64,000 nt of DNA from Melieria omissa (taxonomy: Eukaryota > Arthropoda > Insecta > Diptera > Ulidiidae). Made by a program: the position numbers and the translations under genes. Every line of letters begins with the position of its first letter. Within the stretch, counting starts at the first letter, position 1. The notes under the pieces are model-generated. The model was not told the origin of the DNA. It worked only from the letters and a program-made list of their open reading frames with translations, and made no database searches. The stretch covers positions 30,131,123-30,195,122 of the forward strand of contig OZ020270.1 of assembly GCA_963971225.1 (NCBI GenBank), in the 5' to 3' direction. This document shows, one piece after another, positions 22,245 through 32,555 of the stretch.

Positions 22245-23165
22245 TATTCAAATAATCGGCCGAAAGCCTTAGATGCTAGTGCCTTAGTTTTAAGTTTGTT
22301 TTATAATTTATTTATTAAATAAACTGTAAATAATAATAATAATAATAATAATAATCTAAAGTTTGGAAGTTGTTTCTCTTATAGCATGCGGTTGTTTCCG
22401 TGGAAGTGATGTCGGAATTTTGCGCCGTATCGAAAGTAGAATGATGGTAAGCGACTTTATTACGATTTGAGAGGACTCCTACCTACTATGTTTAGATATC
22501 TTTTATAAAAAGCCGGGTCACGAAAAAATTTTTGTGCAGGACAACGATCTAAAACATACAGCCAGAGCCACCAAAGAGTGGATAGCCGAAAACGGCATAC
22601 ACATTTTTGATTGGCCACCCCAATTACCGGACTTAAACCCCATAGAACATTAGTGGTTTGCCTTAAAGAGAAAAATTATGCCCAAAAAGACTTACCAAAG
22701 GATATTGACACATTATGGGAAAAAACTTCACCAGCGTGGTTGGAAATACCCTCAAAAATACTACACAATCTAGTACAAATCATGCCGAATCATTATAAAG
22801 GCCCGCGGAGACCACCCAAAATATTAAAGATAATATCAATCGATTTTTGCTTATATGCGTCAAAACTGTTCACACCACTTCTGTTGAAGTTTAGTGTTTC
22901 TTTATTTATTATTATATAATTATAATATTTTGTTTGTTGTTTTTCAGTAAACAAAATATTCAATTTTAAAACTATGTACTTCAATTTTTGTTTTTGTTGT
23001 TAAAAAGTAAAAAATTTGATAAGCTTTCTAACTTATGAAAATTCGTGAACAGTTTTGTCCGCCACTGTATATGGTATACAAAATTGGATCACTTGATGAC
23101 ACTTTTTTTTCGACTGTGACACTTTTTTTGCGACTTTTTAAAATTTTCAGCGGCAACACTGAGTG

Positions 23166-24640
23166 GGGTAACCAAACAAATTGCAGATTACTGTTCGATA
23201 CTGGATCGACACTCTCATTTGTCACCGAAGCGTTCGTGCAGCGCTGCGGCAGTGACTACGTGACGCGAAACTGAGCGGGGAAATGATTTTCAGACCATTT
23301 TTTGCTTTTTCCAATCGTCCGATAGTGTACGGGTTTTTTTTACCCAAGCATTCGCACAGCACCGGTTACCAGTCAATTGCTTGCATCTTAAAGTGATAAC
23401 TTTTCTTATTTGCTGTAAAAATAACGTTGCGAAAAACCTTGTTTTACTGGTCGAAGTCATTTTGATTGTTACCCGTACCAACAGAAAGCATAAATAAATG
23501 ATTTCAGACGGTAAAGTCAGCAGATATTCGGTTGCTTTTTCATTCAGTTCATGTCTCATTGAGTTTGCCGTTTCTAGTGCAGCAAGAAACAGTGATGGCA
23601 AGTTGAACTCTTTTCAAACGCAGAGCTGCAACACAAGCAATTCAAACGTTAAGGCTTTGAGGGCAATCAGCAAAAACTGAAGTTAAATCATATTAAAACT
23701 AGTTGGAACATACTTATGACGTTTTTCAGCAACAACATTTTTTTTGCAATCAATTTCCTATAAACGTACTACAAAATGAGAGAGGAAAAAAACAATTATT
23801 TCATTTGCAAATAAACTTCGAACGCACCAGCAGCCCTTGCCCTGACTTTTGTATGGCGAATTTGCTGTACGAACCCTAATCAACTCTGGGGCCTGGTTTG
23901 ACCGAATTTGCGACTCTGGGGCCTGGTTTGACCGAATTAGCAACCGTGACTCCTCTCAGTTTCGCGTCATGTAGTCATTGGCTGCGGTCTCACACGTAGC
24001 AATGCTCGTATTCCTGTTACGGGCCTATCTTCATGCAAAGCTGGCGTAACACGTGGTCGCGTACAGCTTTCCCTCACAGCTGATATTCCAATGCAATCGA
24101 TCAATTTCTCCTCCCCTGCGTGGAATGAAATTCTGCAGCTTCCACTAGCCGATGCATCATGTGCTAGAAGTGGTGCGATTGACGTGTTGGTGGGAGCAGA
24201 CTACCTGTGGAACATGTGCACTGGCGAGCAGAAACAATTTGGAAACGGACTTCCCATTGCCATAAAAAGTGTATTTGGATGGGTGGTTTCTGGAACGTAC
24301 ATAGCAATAGGAGAAGTTCCACTGCAAGCTGCAAACTTTCACGCAGCTGCAGATAATCTTGACTCGCTTTTTTGGACTTTCATGGAAATGGAAAATGTGA
24401 TGTTAACAGAAGCAAAAATTATGATGGCAGATCCAGCAGAGTCTCATTTCGCAGAAACGCACACACGTGCTCAAGATGGAACATACATTGTGAAATATCC
24501 ATTTAAGGAAAGAGCCCCTGACATTGTAGCAACATTACCGCAAGCCCTTTCAAGGTTTCAACATATGGAGCGTAAATTTCGCTCAAATTTTGAGTTAAAG
24601 CAACAATACGTAGAGCAGTGATGGAATTTGGGCCCAAGTG
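23166..24640 (+). pseudogene. BEL/Pao protease and following pol region, interrupted
   Basis: The aspartic protease motif 'LLFDTGSTLSFVTEAFVQR' region is at 23189-23249. After the insertion 23250-23980, the BEL pol sense resumes as 'ARIPVTGLSSCKAGVTRGR' (near 24000) and 'AIDVLVGADYLW' (near 24170, the DUF1758-type region). It then passes 'SVFGWVVSGT' and a linker towards the RT. A frameshift occurs near 24612, after which the sense fades. The RT itself lies at 31783-32165. Confidence 0.85.
23250..23980. mobile_element. P-like non-autonomous element, 731 bp
   Basis: Terminal inverted repeats begin CAGTGACTACGTGACGCGAA on the left and, read from the right end, CAATGACTACATGACGCGAA; similarity runs 26 bp. 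They are flanked by a 7-bp duplication gctgcgg (23243-23249, 23981-23987), and BEL coding sense resumes after removal. Related ends occur at 61643-62887. A 29-bp direct duplication ('ctctggggcctggtttgacc') lies at 23884-23941. No transposase is recognisable. Confidence 0.85.
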
Positions 24641-24958
24641 TATCGCATCAAACATCAGCATAGGAGTGTACCATATTCAAGCAAATTGTGTCAATTTTTT
24701 TCCAAGCTCTCAAAGGCAACTTTAATAACATCGTTATTAAAAAAACAATTCAAAAGTTTTATTCGAAATTAAAATGTGTATTTAACAACACCTGAAATTC
24801 ACTTCTAATTTAAACAAGAAACATATATATATAGATTATTCTAAATAGGAATCATTCTTAAAATCATAACAACATCTTTTACTGGCTTTCAAGAAATCTT
24901 TCTTTTGTATTAAGGAAAAGGCAATGCTTACTTGTAAACGGTTTCGTAACTTGCTTTT
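24641..24958. other. unassigned AT-rich stretch
   Basis: Lies between the end of readable BEL pol and the poly-T end of the second Jockey-superfamily LINE. It has no coding frame of note and no terminal repeats that I could pair. It may be remnant BEL pol or part of an older insertion. Confidence 0.4.
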
Positions 24959-27272
24959 TTTTTTTTTTTGTTTTTGACGAACCAACGCGCAGGGGATGAC
25001 CCCTATAAATGCGAGGCATTGCGCTGGTTCAGGAAGGATATATAGGTTGGGAGAGAGGAAGTTGGGTGAAGAATTTATGGACTCTTGCCTTGAATCCATC
25101 AAGATCATAGGTGCTGGGGAAAACATCTGCAGGGAGACCATTCCACAATCGCGCTGTTCGGGCCAGGAACGAACTTTCTCTGTAGTGCGTAGTGCGCTGG
25201 AACATCGTTTCGACGTGGAATGCATGGGCGCCAGTGTTCAAACGGGTTGCCCGTGGGAATACCCGGAGTGATGGCATCAAGCTGCTCATCTCCACTGAGC
25301 AATTACCGAAAAAGTATCGGTAGAATAACACCACACATGCCACGTTTCGACGATGCTCCAAGGAGTCAATAGAGCTGGATGCCCTACTGTCCCCTATAAG
25401 TTTAATCGCACGGTTTTGCACCCGATCCAGGAGCGCCAAATGAGTTTTTGAAGCCCCTGCCCATAGGTGCGAGTTAAACTCCATTTTAGGTCGGATATAG
25501 GAGGTATAAATAATGCGGAGATCGGACGGGGTGAAATATTTTTTGCACCGCAGCCGAGGCACTTGGCTGCTTCTTTCGACACGCCAAAAATATGATCGTT
25601 CCAACGAAGGTCGTTCTTAATGGACATGCCCAGAACATCAAGAGCTGCCGATTCCGCAATACTCACACCATACATAACCAGGGATGTGTTGGGATGTTGG
25701 GAGACTCGCTTGTGGGATAACAGGCAACATTGGGTCTTGCGAGGATTAAAATCGACCCTGTTCGCTTGACCCCACTTGGAGATTGTTTGTAGGTCGCTAT
25801 TAAGTGTGTCATTCATACGGCGCCGTTCTCTCTCAATCTCCACAGAGCTGGGGCGCTTTGTGAAGGAGTATGAATGGCAAATGGTGCTGTCATCCGCAAA
25901 CGAGTAGATGGGATTTTTCGTAGACGACAATAGGTCGTTGATGAAGATAAGGAAAAGGGTTGGAGAAAGGACGAGAGAAGATACTACCGACGCCATAGGC
26001 AATCAATTTAGACACGAGTGCTTTTGCCACACCCGGTCAAAGGCCTTAGAAATATCCAATGCAACAACCTTGCTTTCACCGAGGTTTAGAATGCTATGGT
26101 TCCATTTCTCGGTGAGTACCGCCATAAGGTCTCCCGTCGATCGTTGTCTTCGGAAGCCGTATTGGCGGTCACTTAGCAGTCTATTGTGCTGCAGATATTT
26201 CACAAGGTTGAAGTTTACAATGCTTTCCATTACTTTGGAAAGCACCGTACAGATTGCTATAGGTCGGTAGTTCGCAGGGTCAGTAGTCTTGCCTTTTTTA
26301 GGAACTGGTTGAACATTTGCCACCTTCCAACATGTCGGAAATACACCTGTGGTGTATGACATGTTGAAAAGTTTGCGTAATGGGCAAGCCAGTGAGGTAG
26401 CGCACTTTTGCAAAACAAGGGCTGGAATGCCGTCCGGCCCTGAAGCCTTATTTACATCGAGATTTGCAAGCACTCTTTTAACTACCCGTGTCCGAAAATG
26501 AATTTCTGGCATAGAGCAAGATACGTTCTCGACTACAGGTAGTGGTTGATCGCTGGGGGGCAGAGAGGAATTGTCTGCGAAAATTTTAGCCAACAAATAA
26601 GCTTTATCAACCGAGTGAGTGATGATTTGATCATTGTTAAGGAGAGTTGGAATTGAAGACGATGTTTGATTCTTCACCTTCTTAACGAATGACCAGAAGT
26701 TCTTACTACCACGCTGGCATTGAAGAACTTTTTTCCTTGGGCGCTGTAGGGATGAAGGACCGCATTCCTAATAATATAATTTCTTTAACCATTTTGGCTG
26801 CGGCATTTATGTTTCTATCAAGAAAACACAATTTCCAATTGAAGTGGGTGAAAAAATCGTTAAGTCCACTCCAGTTAGCTTTATCATACTTCCACATTAA
26901 GCGCTTCGGGGCTAAAGGCGAAGCATTGCGGATAGAAGAGTATGAAAAAGACGCCAAAATGGTGCAATGGTCCGAGTTTCCAAGAGGTGCGTGCATTTCA
27001 ACATCATATTTTTCATGATGTGAAGTGAGAAAAAGGTCTAGAGTATTGAGAGCTTGCCCCTCAACGCAGGGGATATGCGTTGGTTCATGCACTATTTGAG
27101 TCAAGTTATTAGACTCGGCAAAGAGCTCGACATACAAGCCTTCAGGAGTTGTGTGGCTGGAATGGCGTAGCCAATTGGAATTATGAATATTGAAATCACC
27201 AGCAACTACAATTTCACTATTCAGATACGATTCCAGAATATGGGAAATAGAATCAGAGAGAAGATCAAACTT
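24959..27272 (-). mobile_element. Jockey-superfamily LINE, copy 2
   Basis: Close copy of 1390-4500. The poly-T at 24956-24970 marks its 3' end. RT coding runs through 26677-26003, 26002-25394 and 25604-25029, with an endonuclease C-terminal half at 27137-26706. It has its own deletions: about 90 bp near 25970 and a block near 26740. It retains sequence missing from copy 1 near 25190-25330. It is truncated at 27272, where the CR1-like LINE begins. Confidence 0.85.
25029..27137 (-). pseudogene. LINE endonuclease-RT remnants (copy 2)
   Basis: In minus-strand order: an endonuclease C-terminal half ('NSDHCTILASFSYS', 27137-26706), then RT with 'KASGPDGIPA', 'NYRPIAICTVLSKVM' (complete here, unlike copy 1) and 'ALDISKAFDRVW' (26677-26003), then 'SFADDSTICHSYSF' (26002-25394) and the C-terminal 'YIRPKMEFNSHLWAGA' end. 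The frame is broken at each of these joins, and the 'GVPQGS' motif is lost in the deletion near 25970. Confidence 0.82.
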
Positions 27273-27464
27273 GTTCGTTCGCTCACTCGTTCATTCTCGC
27301 TCAATTGTCGAAGAGGAGGAAGACGATGTGCTGTTGTTCTTGTTGTTGCGCTGGCGAAAAGCTGAAATTGTAAAACGATTTCTATTTTCTGGCTGGCTTT
27401 TGTTCTTCTTCTATAAGCCTGCACGGCGTCGCATATTGCTCCTGAACTCACTGCCGACTGTAGT

Positions 27465-27836
27465 GTGCGCAAAGTTGCGAAGAACAGGAACAATAGAAAG
27501 CAATTACGTGTTGTTGGATCTAATGCTAGTATGGAGCTTGATGTGGCTGTTCGCTTTCGATGGTTACATTTGTCATCGTTCCAACCATCTGTCACGCCTG
27601 ATAACATCGTTGATTATGTTGCGAAACATGCTGCTATCGACAAGAAGTTATTAACTTGCTACAGACTAGTGAAAAACGATACCCCAATTGAGTCTATTAA
27701 GCGCGTTAATTTCAAACTTGGGGTGTCAGACCAATCGTTTGCAAAGCTATTGGCGGCTGAGTTATGGCCCGCCAGTGTCACGGTTCGTCCTTTCCGGTTT
27801 TTTCAAAAACAAATAGCTCACCCAAATCCAGCCTAG
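27465..27836 (+). pseudogene. CR1-like LINE ORF1, C-terminal part
   Basis: The frame carries a C-terminal ORF1 segment ('LDVAVRFRWLHLSSFQPSVT', 'VDYVAKHAAIDKKLLTCYRL', 'FKLGVSDQSFAKLLAAELWP') resembling the conserved ORF1 end of insect CR1/Jockey elements. It overlaps the start of ORF2 (27764) by 73 bp, as is common in these LINEs. The upstream part of ORF1 is not readable, so the copy is truncated or decayed at the 5' side. Confidence 0.65.
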
Positions 27837-30696
27837 CTGTTGCTGAAAATCCCAATGCTCAATCTATTCGTATCTACTTTCACAATGTATCAGGAATGAG
27901 AACTAAGGCGGAGTCTATACGTCGCCTAAGTTCCCACTCGGAATATGATATATTTGTCATTGTTGAGACCTGGCTGAATTCGAATTTCTTTGATTCTGAA
28001 TACTTTGATTCAAATCTATACGACGTCTATCGCAAGGATCGTGATGCTATTAAGACCCTATGTACCAGAGGTGGAGAAGTCCTAATTGCTGCCAGTCGTA
28101 AGCTTCGATCATCGCTCATCCCACTCCAAAATGATGACTCTCTCCTGGACCAGCTATGTGTGCGTGTGCAGGGTTCGTCGTCCGCACTTCTAGTATGCGC
28201 GTCTTATATTCCACCGAACAGCAACGATTCTCTTTATCAATCCCATGTTGACAATATTTGTTCACTGTACAATAAGTTTGGTAGTGATCAACTTTGCGTC
28301 CTTGGTGACTTCAATTTAAACAATATTTCTTGGTCACATTTGAGCAACTCCTGCACTCTAACGCCCGCAAATGTCAGCAGTGCCACTGAGCTGTATCTTA
28401 TTGATAATTTCCTGAATATCGACTTATCTCAAATCAACGGCATAACAAATAAATTAAATCGTATCCTAGACTTAGTTTTTGTATTAAGCAATATTAATTG
28501 TAAGCTTGCAGAATGTTTTAATCCTATTTCTCCAGCTTGTATGCATCATGCTCCGCTAAATATCGACATAGAGTTTTATGAATTTTTGAATATTAAACCT
28601 ACAAATCTTAATGTTAGCTTTAATTACAACCGCTGTGATTTCCGCGCTTTTAACGATTGCTTACTTAGCCTGAACTGGGTTGACTTGTTCTCTAACTCAG
28701 ATGCGGCTACCTGCTTTGATATTTTCAAAACGAAGGTGTTTGAAATTTGCCTTCAGACTATTCCCACTCATCGTAAACAAGTCTATAAACGGCCGTGGCA
28801 CACTAAAGATTTGAAACATCTTAAAAATTAAAAAAATAAGTTTTATAAGAAATACAAGTCAACCAAAAGTTCCCATTACTTTACTACCTATCAATACTAC
28901 TTGGAAAAGTTTAATTGTCTTGATAAGTCACTTTATAAAAGCTATATTAATAAGTATGAATCCAACATTAAAAATAATCCAAAAGCCTTTTGGAGTTTCA
29001 TCAAATCTAAGAAATCGACATCCAGTATTCCTAATTCCCTTTTCCTAAACAATAAAATCGCCGGCTCTGCTGAAGAAGCTGCAAATCTCTTTGCTGAGTT
29101 CTTCAGCTCTAATTTCGTTTCTGACGCTGACGTTATTCTGGACAGTCCACTATCTTTTAATTCCTCCCTTTCTCTGGGGTCTTTAACATTGTCTTACGAC
29201 GATATTGAAAATGGCATCTTGAGTTTGAAATCTTCCTCCCAAACTGACGCGGATGGTTTTTCGGCTATTCTCTTTAAACAATGCTCCTCCCTCATTGAGC
29301 CATTACTACATATTTTTAACAAGTCGCTAGCTTCAGGAGTTTTCATTGAAGCTTGGAAGAAAGCTACCATTACTCCAATTTTTAAAAGTGGTAATAAAAA
29401 TGACGTCTCGAATTACAGACCTATATCAAAGCTCACTACAGTCTCAAAACTCTTTGAGGGAATTGTCAAGGAATTGTCCCTGCAGTACGCAATCTGATTT
29501 GCCCTAATCAGCATGGGTTCGTAAGTGGCAGATCTACAGTTTCTAATTTAGCAGTATTTACTGAGGATTGTCTTGCGGCTTTTAAGGACGGCCATGAAGT
29601 GGATGCCATCTATACGGATTTTGCAAAGGCCTTTGATAGAGTTTCGCACAGCATCCTTGTTTCTAAGCTTGAACGCCTTGGTATCCACTCGTCTTTTCTT
29701 AAGTGGGTCGAGTCCTACTTATCGAATAGGTGTTGTACCGTTGTAATTGACAACACTCCTTCCATGCCTTTTGTGGCCTCCTCTGGAGTCCCCCAAGGCA
29801 GTATCTTGGGACCACTGCTCTTCGTCCTGTTCATTAATGACATCGGCTCTTGCTTTCTCTCAGCTAAGTTTCTTCTGTACGCTGATGATCTGAAGATATA
29901 TATTATCAGAAGGTCGCCTTCTGATTCTGTTGCACTGCAATCGGACCTTGATAATCTTCACGGGTGGTGTGAACAGAATCGTCTGTTTCTTAATATCAAA
30001 AAATGCTTTCATGTGTTATTCTCCAGGAAGGATAACCCTACGTATAGGTATTTTACTATTTCTGGCTCCACTCTTGGGATGATGAAAGAGCTTAAGGACC
30101 TTGGTCTATTCTTCGATTCGAAGTTGTCCTTTTCTTCCCACATCAACTTTGTCGTCTCCAAAGCATATTCCATGTTAGCATTTATTCGTCGTCACTGTTC
30201 TTCTTTCTCCGACCCATATACTCTTAAATCACTTTACTCCTCCTATGTTAGGTCTAACCTTGAATATGCCTCGTTTATTTGGCGTCCTTATCATGCTTCC
30301 CACATTAACCGTATTGAACGCATACAAAAAGTTTTCTTACGCTTCGCCCTTCGTTCCCTCAACTTTTATGATCCTATCCCATCTTATGATTCCCGCTGTT
30401 TGCTTCTTAACCTTAAATCACTGGAAGGCCGGCGTTCCTATCTGCCTTGCTCGTTCATATTCAATGTCATAAACGGCGCTGTCGACTGTCCCGAGTTGTT
30501 GCAAAGAATCCCATTCTCTGTACCATCTCGCACACTCAGGCATATTGATTATTTCAATGTTGGGTTCTGCAGATTTGATTATATCAAAAATGCTCCAATT
30601 ACTAGAGCTCTTTGCAACTTAAATTCCGTTCCTGAACTTGATCTCGCGCTTCCTAAAAGCTTAGTTTTAAGAAACTTAGCTGAATTTTTTAAATGA
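27764..30696 (+). pseudogene. CR1-like LINE ORF2 (endonuclease and RT)
   Basis: Endonuclease motifs: 'YFHNVSGMRTK', 'VIVETWLNSN', 'CASYIPPNSND', 'LGDFNLNNISW'. RT motifs: 'FAKAFDRVSHSIL', 'SSGVPQGSILGPLLFVLF', 'FLLYADDLKIY' near 29875, and a C-terminal domain ending at 30696. Two lesions are seen: an in-frame TAA at 28829-28831 after 'KHLKN', and a frameshift near 29480 that moves the RT to another frame. Otherwise the protein is well preserved. Confidence 0.88.
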
Positions 30697-30776
30697 ATTG
30701 TTTGAATATATATTGTTATTAGTCTGTAAGAATTGTTTATTCATTGACTAAATAAATAAATAAATAAATAAATAAA

Positions 30777-31515
30777 AGCATAGAAAAGAAAATAAAATAT
30801 GGCTGGCATGGCGACCTATATTATCGCTACAGGTAATTAAAAAACAAATAATAAGTAATCAACAAAGACAATTAAATAAAAATGGAATTGGAAAGAAAAT
30901 AAAACGTTTGGAACTTTTCTAACGGCCCACATATAATGCTTGTTTAAAAGAACTAAAATAAGAAAATCTAATATTGTAAATTTATGGTCACATTATTCGC
31001 CATGGAACCATTCAGGTGTAGAATATTTAAACTATTTTTAAACGTAGGCATGCCGTAATAAAATTTTTCTTATGACAAAATACTTGTCTTATTATTAATT
31101 TATTTATTTAGTGCTTTAGAAGTGCTTTCGCCCTATTGAAAGTCAATAGACCTATTAAATTATGTTTTTCCATACAATCTTCTAACCCTCCGTTAGATTT
31201 CGATAAAAAAAAATAAAACACGCATCTAATTATTTTTGTTTTCAAGTGTATCACGAATTTTGAAGTCAATATGCCTATCAGTTCATTTTTTTTTCGTAGT
31301 TTTCCCATATTCTCAAAATTGTAATCAACCATTTGAAAATAGAAACAAATAAGTTTACTTCGAGCTCGCCACGTAAAAATATTATTAAACATTTTAAATT
31401 GGGATCAACCAACCAATTTTTAAATCAATCAAAGCATTTGCCAGCAAAAAGCCATACACTACAAAGATTCGATTGATGGTGAGCTGACAGCAATCTGTGC
31501 AGCAAAACCAATCGG
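30777..31515. other. AT-rich stretch, nothing recognised
   Basis: Low-complexity AT-rich DNA between the CR1-like tail and an R2-type P-like remnant. The minus frame at 31108-31392 (94 codons) has no recognisable motif and lies in sequence with no coding bias, so I do not call it a gene. Confidence 0.5.
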
Positions 31516-31778
31516 TAACACAAAAAAGCATACACACAATAAACGACAACACCAAAAACATTAGCGAATCCCGGAATCATCTTCGTTGAAGCGAAGATGA
31601 CGATGCTTTGGTTCGTTGTTTACTCTCCGCTTGCGCTTCGACGAACAAGATGGCAAACTGTTGAGCGCGAGCAAATTTCCCGCAACCTATGCCTCCGCTC
31701 ATCTCTTCCCGCCCGCATCAAGAAACACGCTTGACAAATTTTTGAAAATGCGTATTCTTTATATTGTATATTCTTTGG
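31516..31778. mobile_element. diverged relative of the 35654-36472 P-like element, one end
   Basis: The stretch ends 'cttcccgcccgc...atgcgtattctttatattgtatattctttg', closely parallel to the right end of the element at 35654-36472 ('cttcccgcccgcgtctg...gccttctgtatactgtttattctgtg'). A short hairpin CATCTTCG/CGAAGATG lies near 31582. It ends at the point where BEL RT coding resumes. The opposite end and a target duplication were not found. Confidence 0.55.
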
Positions 31779-31782
31779 TCAT

Positions 31783-32165
31783 ATGCAGCGCATCTCGCAA
31801 CCTGAAGACAACGTAAACAATGCAGACTCTTTTTACCTACCGCACCATGCTGTTTTAAAACCAGACAGTACAACAACAAAGTGTCGCGTAGTATTTGATG
31901 GTTCAAGTAAAGACAGTTCGGGCGTGTCTCTCAATAATCGACTACATATCGGGCCTCCAATACAACGAGACCATTTTGGAGTTCTACTTCGGTTTCGCCA
32001 ACATCGGTATGTATTTTCGGCCGATATCGAGAAAATGTTTAGAGGGATCCGCGTGGCATCTGAGCATACAAACTTCCAGCGAATTGTGTGGCGCGAAAAT
32101 GAAGATTCGCCAATTGAGCATTTTCGACTTTTGACAGTTACACATGGACTTGCGTCGCACAGTGT
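31783..32165 (+). pseudogene. BEL/Pao reverse transcriptase fragment
   Basis: Reads as the N-terminal half of a BEL RT: 'SFYLPHHAVLKPDSTTTKCR', 'RVVFDGSSKDSSG', 'SLNNRLHIGPPIQ', 'YVFSADIEKMFRGI' (the first catalytic Asp) and 'FRLLTVTHGLA'. The expected YxDD box and the rest of pol do not follow. The sense stops after about 32155, where sequence becomes unrelated. It completes the split BEL element from 847. Confidence 0.88.
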
Positions 32166-32480
32166 TGCGAGTTCATATAGCGGAGTGACAAAAATAGAAG
32201 GAGTGGTCGTATATAAATGAAATTTGTATACAGTCATTGTATGAGTAAAGAACTTACTGTGAAAAATTTCAATGAAATCGGACCGAAACTTCGAATACCT
32301 CCCATACAAAGGGATTTGAAAAAACTTTATAGTAACAATGAAAATTACCTCAGTTCTTAAAAGATACATTCAAAATATTTGTATTTTAATATAAATTTAT
32401 TTATAAATGTGTATATAGATAAAATGCGCTTTTTTCAAAAGTGATTGAAAATAAAATAGCGATAAAGTGCTCCACGGCTG
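32166..32480. other. unassigned AT-rich stretch
   Basis: Sits between the broken end of the BEL RT and the 3' end of the LOA-like LINE. No repeats, frames or sites could be supported. Confidence 0.4.
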
Positions 32481-32555
32481 CTCAGATCTAGCGATCTAGC
32501 AAACGCAGCACTCAGACAATTAGACGTCCATTGTACTACGACTTGTTGTTCCCTG

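Larger units (their letters stand above)
17031..22354 (+). mobile_element. I-like non-LTR retrotransposon, full length
   Basis: A 5.3-kb LINE starting CAGTGCG and ending in (TAA)n, both as in the Drosophila I factor group. It is flanked by a 13-bp target duplication tctaaagtttgga (17018-17030 and 22355-22367). It has a leader of about 170-250 bp, ORF1 with cysteine knuckles, ORF2 with endonuclease, RT and RNase H, and a short 3' untranslated region with 'aataaa' near 22317. Only one stop codon interrupts each ORF, so the insertion is young. It lies in the Tc1-like transposase. Confidence 0.95.
16560..22760 (+). pseudogene. Tc1-like transposase, decayed and interrupted
   Basis: Coding remnants lie on both sides of the LINE. 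Upstream there is 'ISARTVQKTLSESGF'-like helix-turn-helix sequence near 16760 and a 'DDSRRVTW' phrase near 16900. Downstream there is the 'QDNDLKHTARATKEW' region (second catalytic Asp) near 22540 and 'WPPQLPDLNPIEH' near 22612, with the Glu of the DDE triad. Several stop codons and frameshifts are present, for example a TAG near 16921 and near 22654. The LINE occupies 17031-22354 within it. Confidence 0.8.
16109..23067 (+). mobile_element. Tc1-like transposon, split by an I-like LINE
   Basis: Ends CAGTGGCGGACAAAACTGTT / AACAGTTTTGTCCGCCACTG are perfect inverted repeats, flanked by TA on both sides (16107-16108, 23068-23069), as in Tc1/mariner elements. Without the LINE at 17031-22354 and its duplicated target, it is about 1.6 kb, a normal Tc1 length. 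The transposase it carries is broken. Confidence 0.92.
15940..23161. mobile_element. CAGTGTTGCC-family element, fragment with one end
   Basis: The stretch 15940-16108 and 23068-23161 matches one end of the elements at 53802-55161 and 55179-57466 (for example 'attgggactttttaata', 'tgagtttcgaaagg', 'ggatcacttga', and the terminal 'cagcggcaacactg'). A Tc1-like element separates the two pieces. The other end of this copy is missing, apparently lost at the LINE junction near 15935. Its terminal CAGTGTTGCC sequence looks hAT-like, but no target duplication was found. Confidence 0.7.
27273..30776 (+). mobile_element. CR1/Jockey-like LINE with AAAT-repeat tail
   Basis: Plus-strand LINE with the end of ORF1, overlapping ORF2, and a tail of tandem AAAT units at 30749-30776 rather than a poly-A. 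It lacks RNase H. Its 5' boundary coincides with the truncated end of the minus-strand LINE at 27272. No target duplication was resolved. The tail type and RT signature favour the CR1/L2 side of the Jockey superfamily; that placement needs a tree. Confidence 0.8.
847..32165 (+). mobile_element. BEL/Pao LTR retrotransposon, 5' part, split by many insertions
   Basis: Pieces of one BEL/Pao element occur in the correct order on the plus strand: LTR and primer site (847-1127), leader (1128-about 1388 and about 4510-4756), gag (4757-6084), a short gag-pol linker (6848-6857 and 7201-about 7222), protease and downstream pol (23166-23249 and 23981-24640), and reverse transcriptase (31783-about 32165). 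At the precisely bounded inserts (6085-6839, 6866-7192, 23250-23980) the coding sense resumes on the far side, which shows nesting rather than unrelated fragments. The remainder of RT, RNase H, integrase and the 3' LTR are not seen in the window. Gag and pol carry frameshifts, so this copy is dead. Confidence 0.85.

Noticed and set aside
31108..31392. 94-codon minus frame in AT-rich DNA
   Set aside because: No domain, no conservation with any other part of the window, and surrounding sequence is low complexity.
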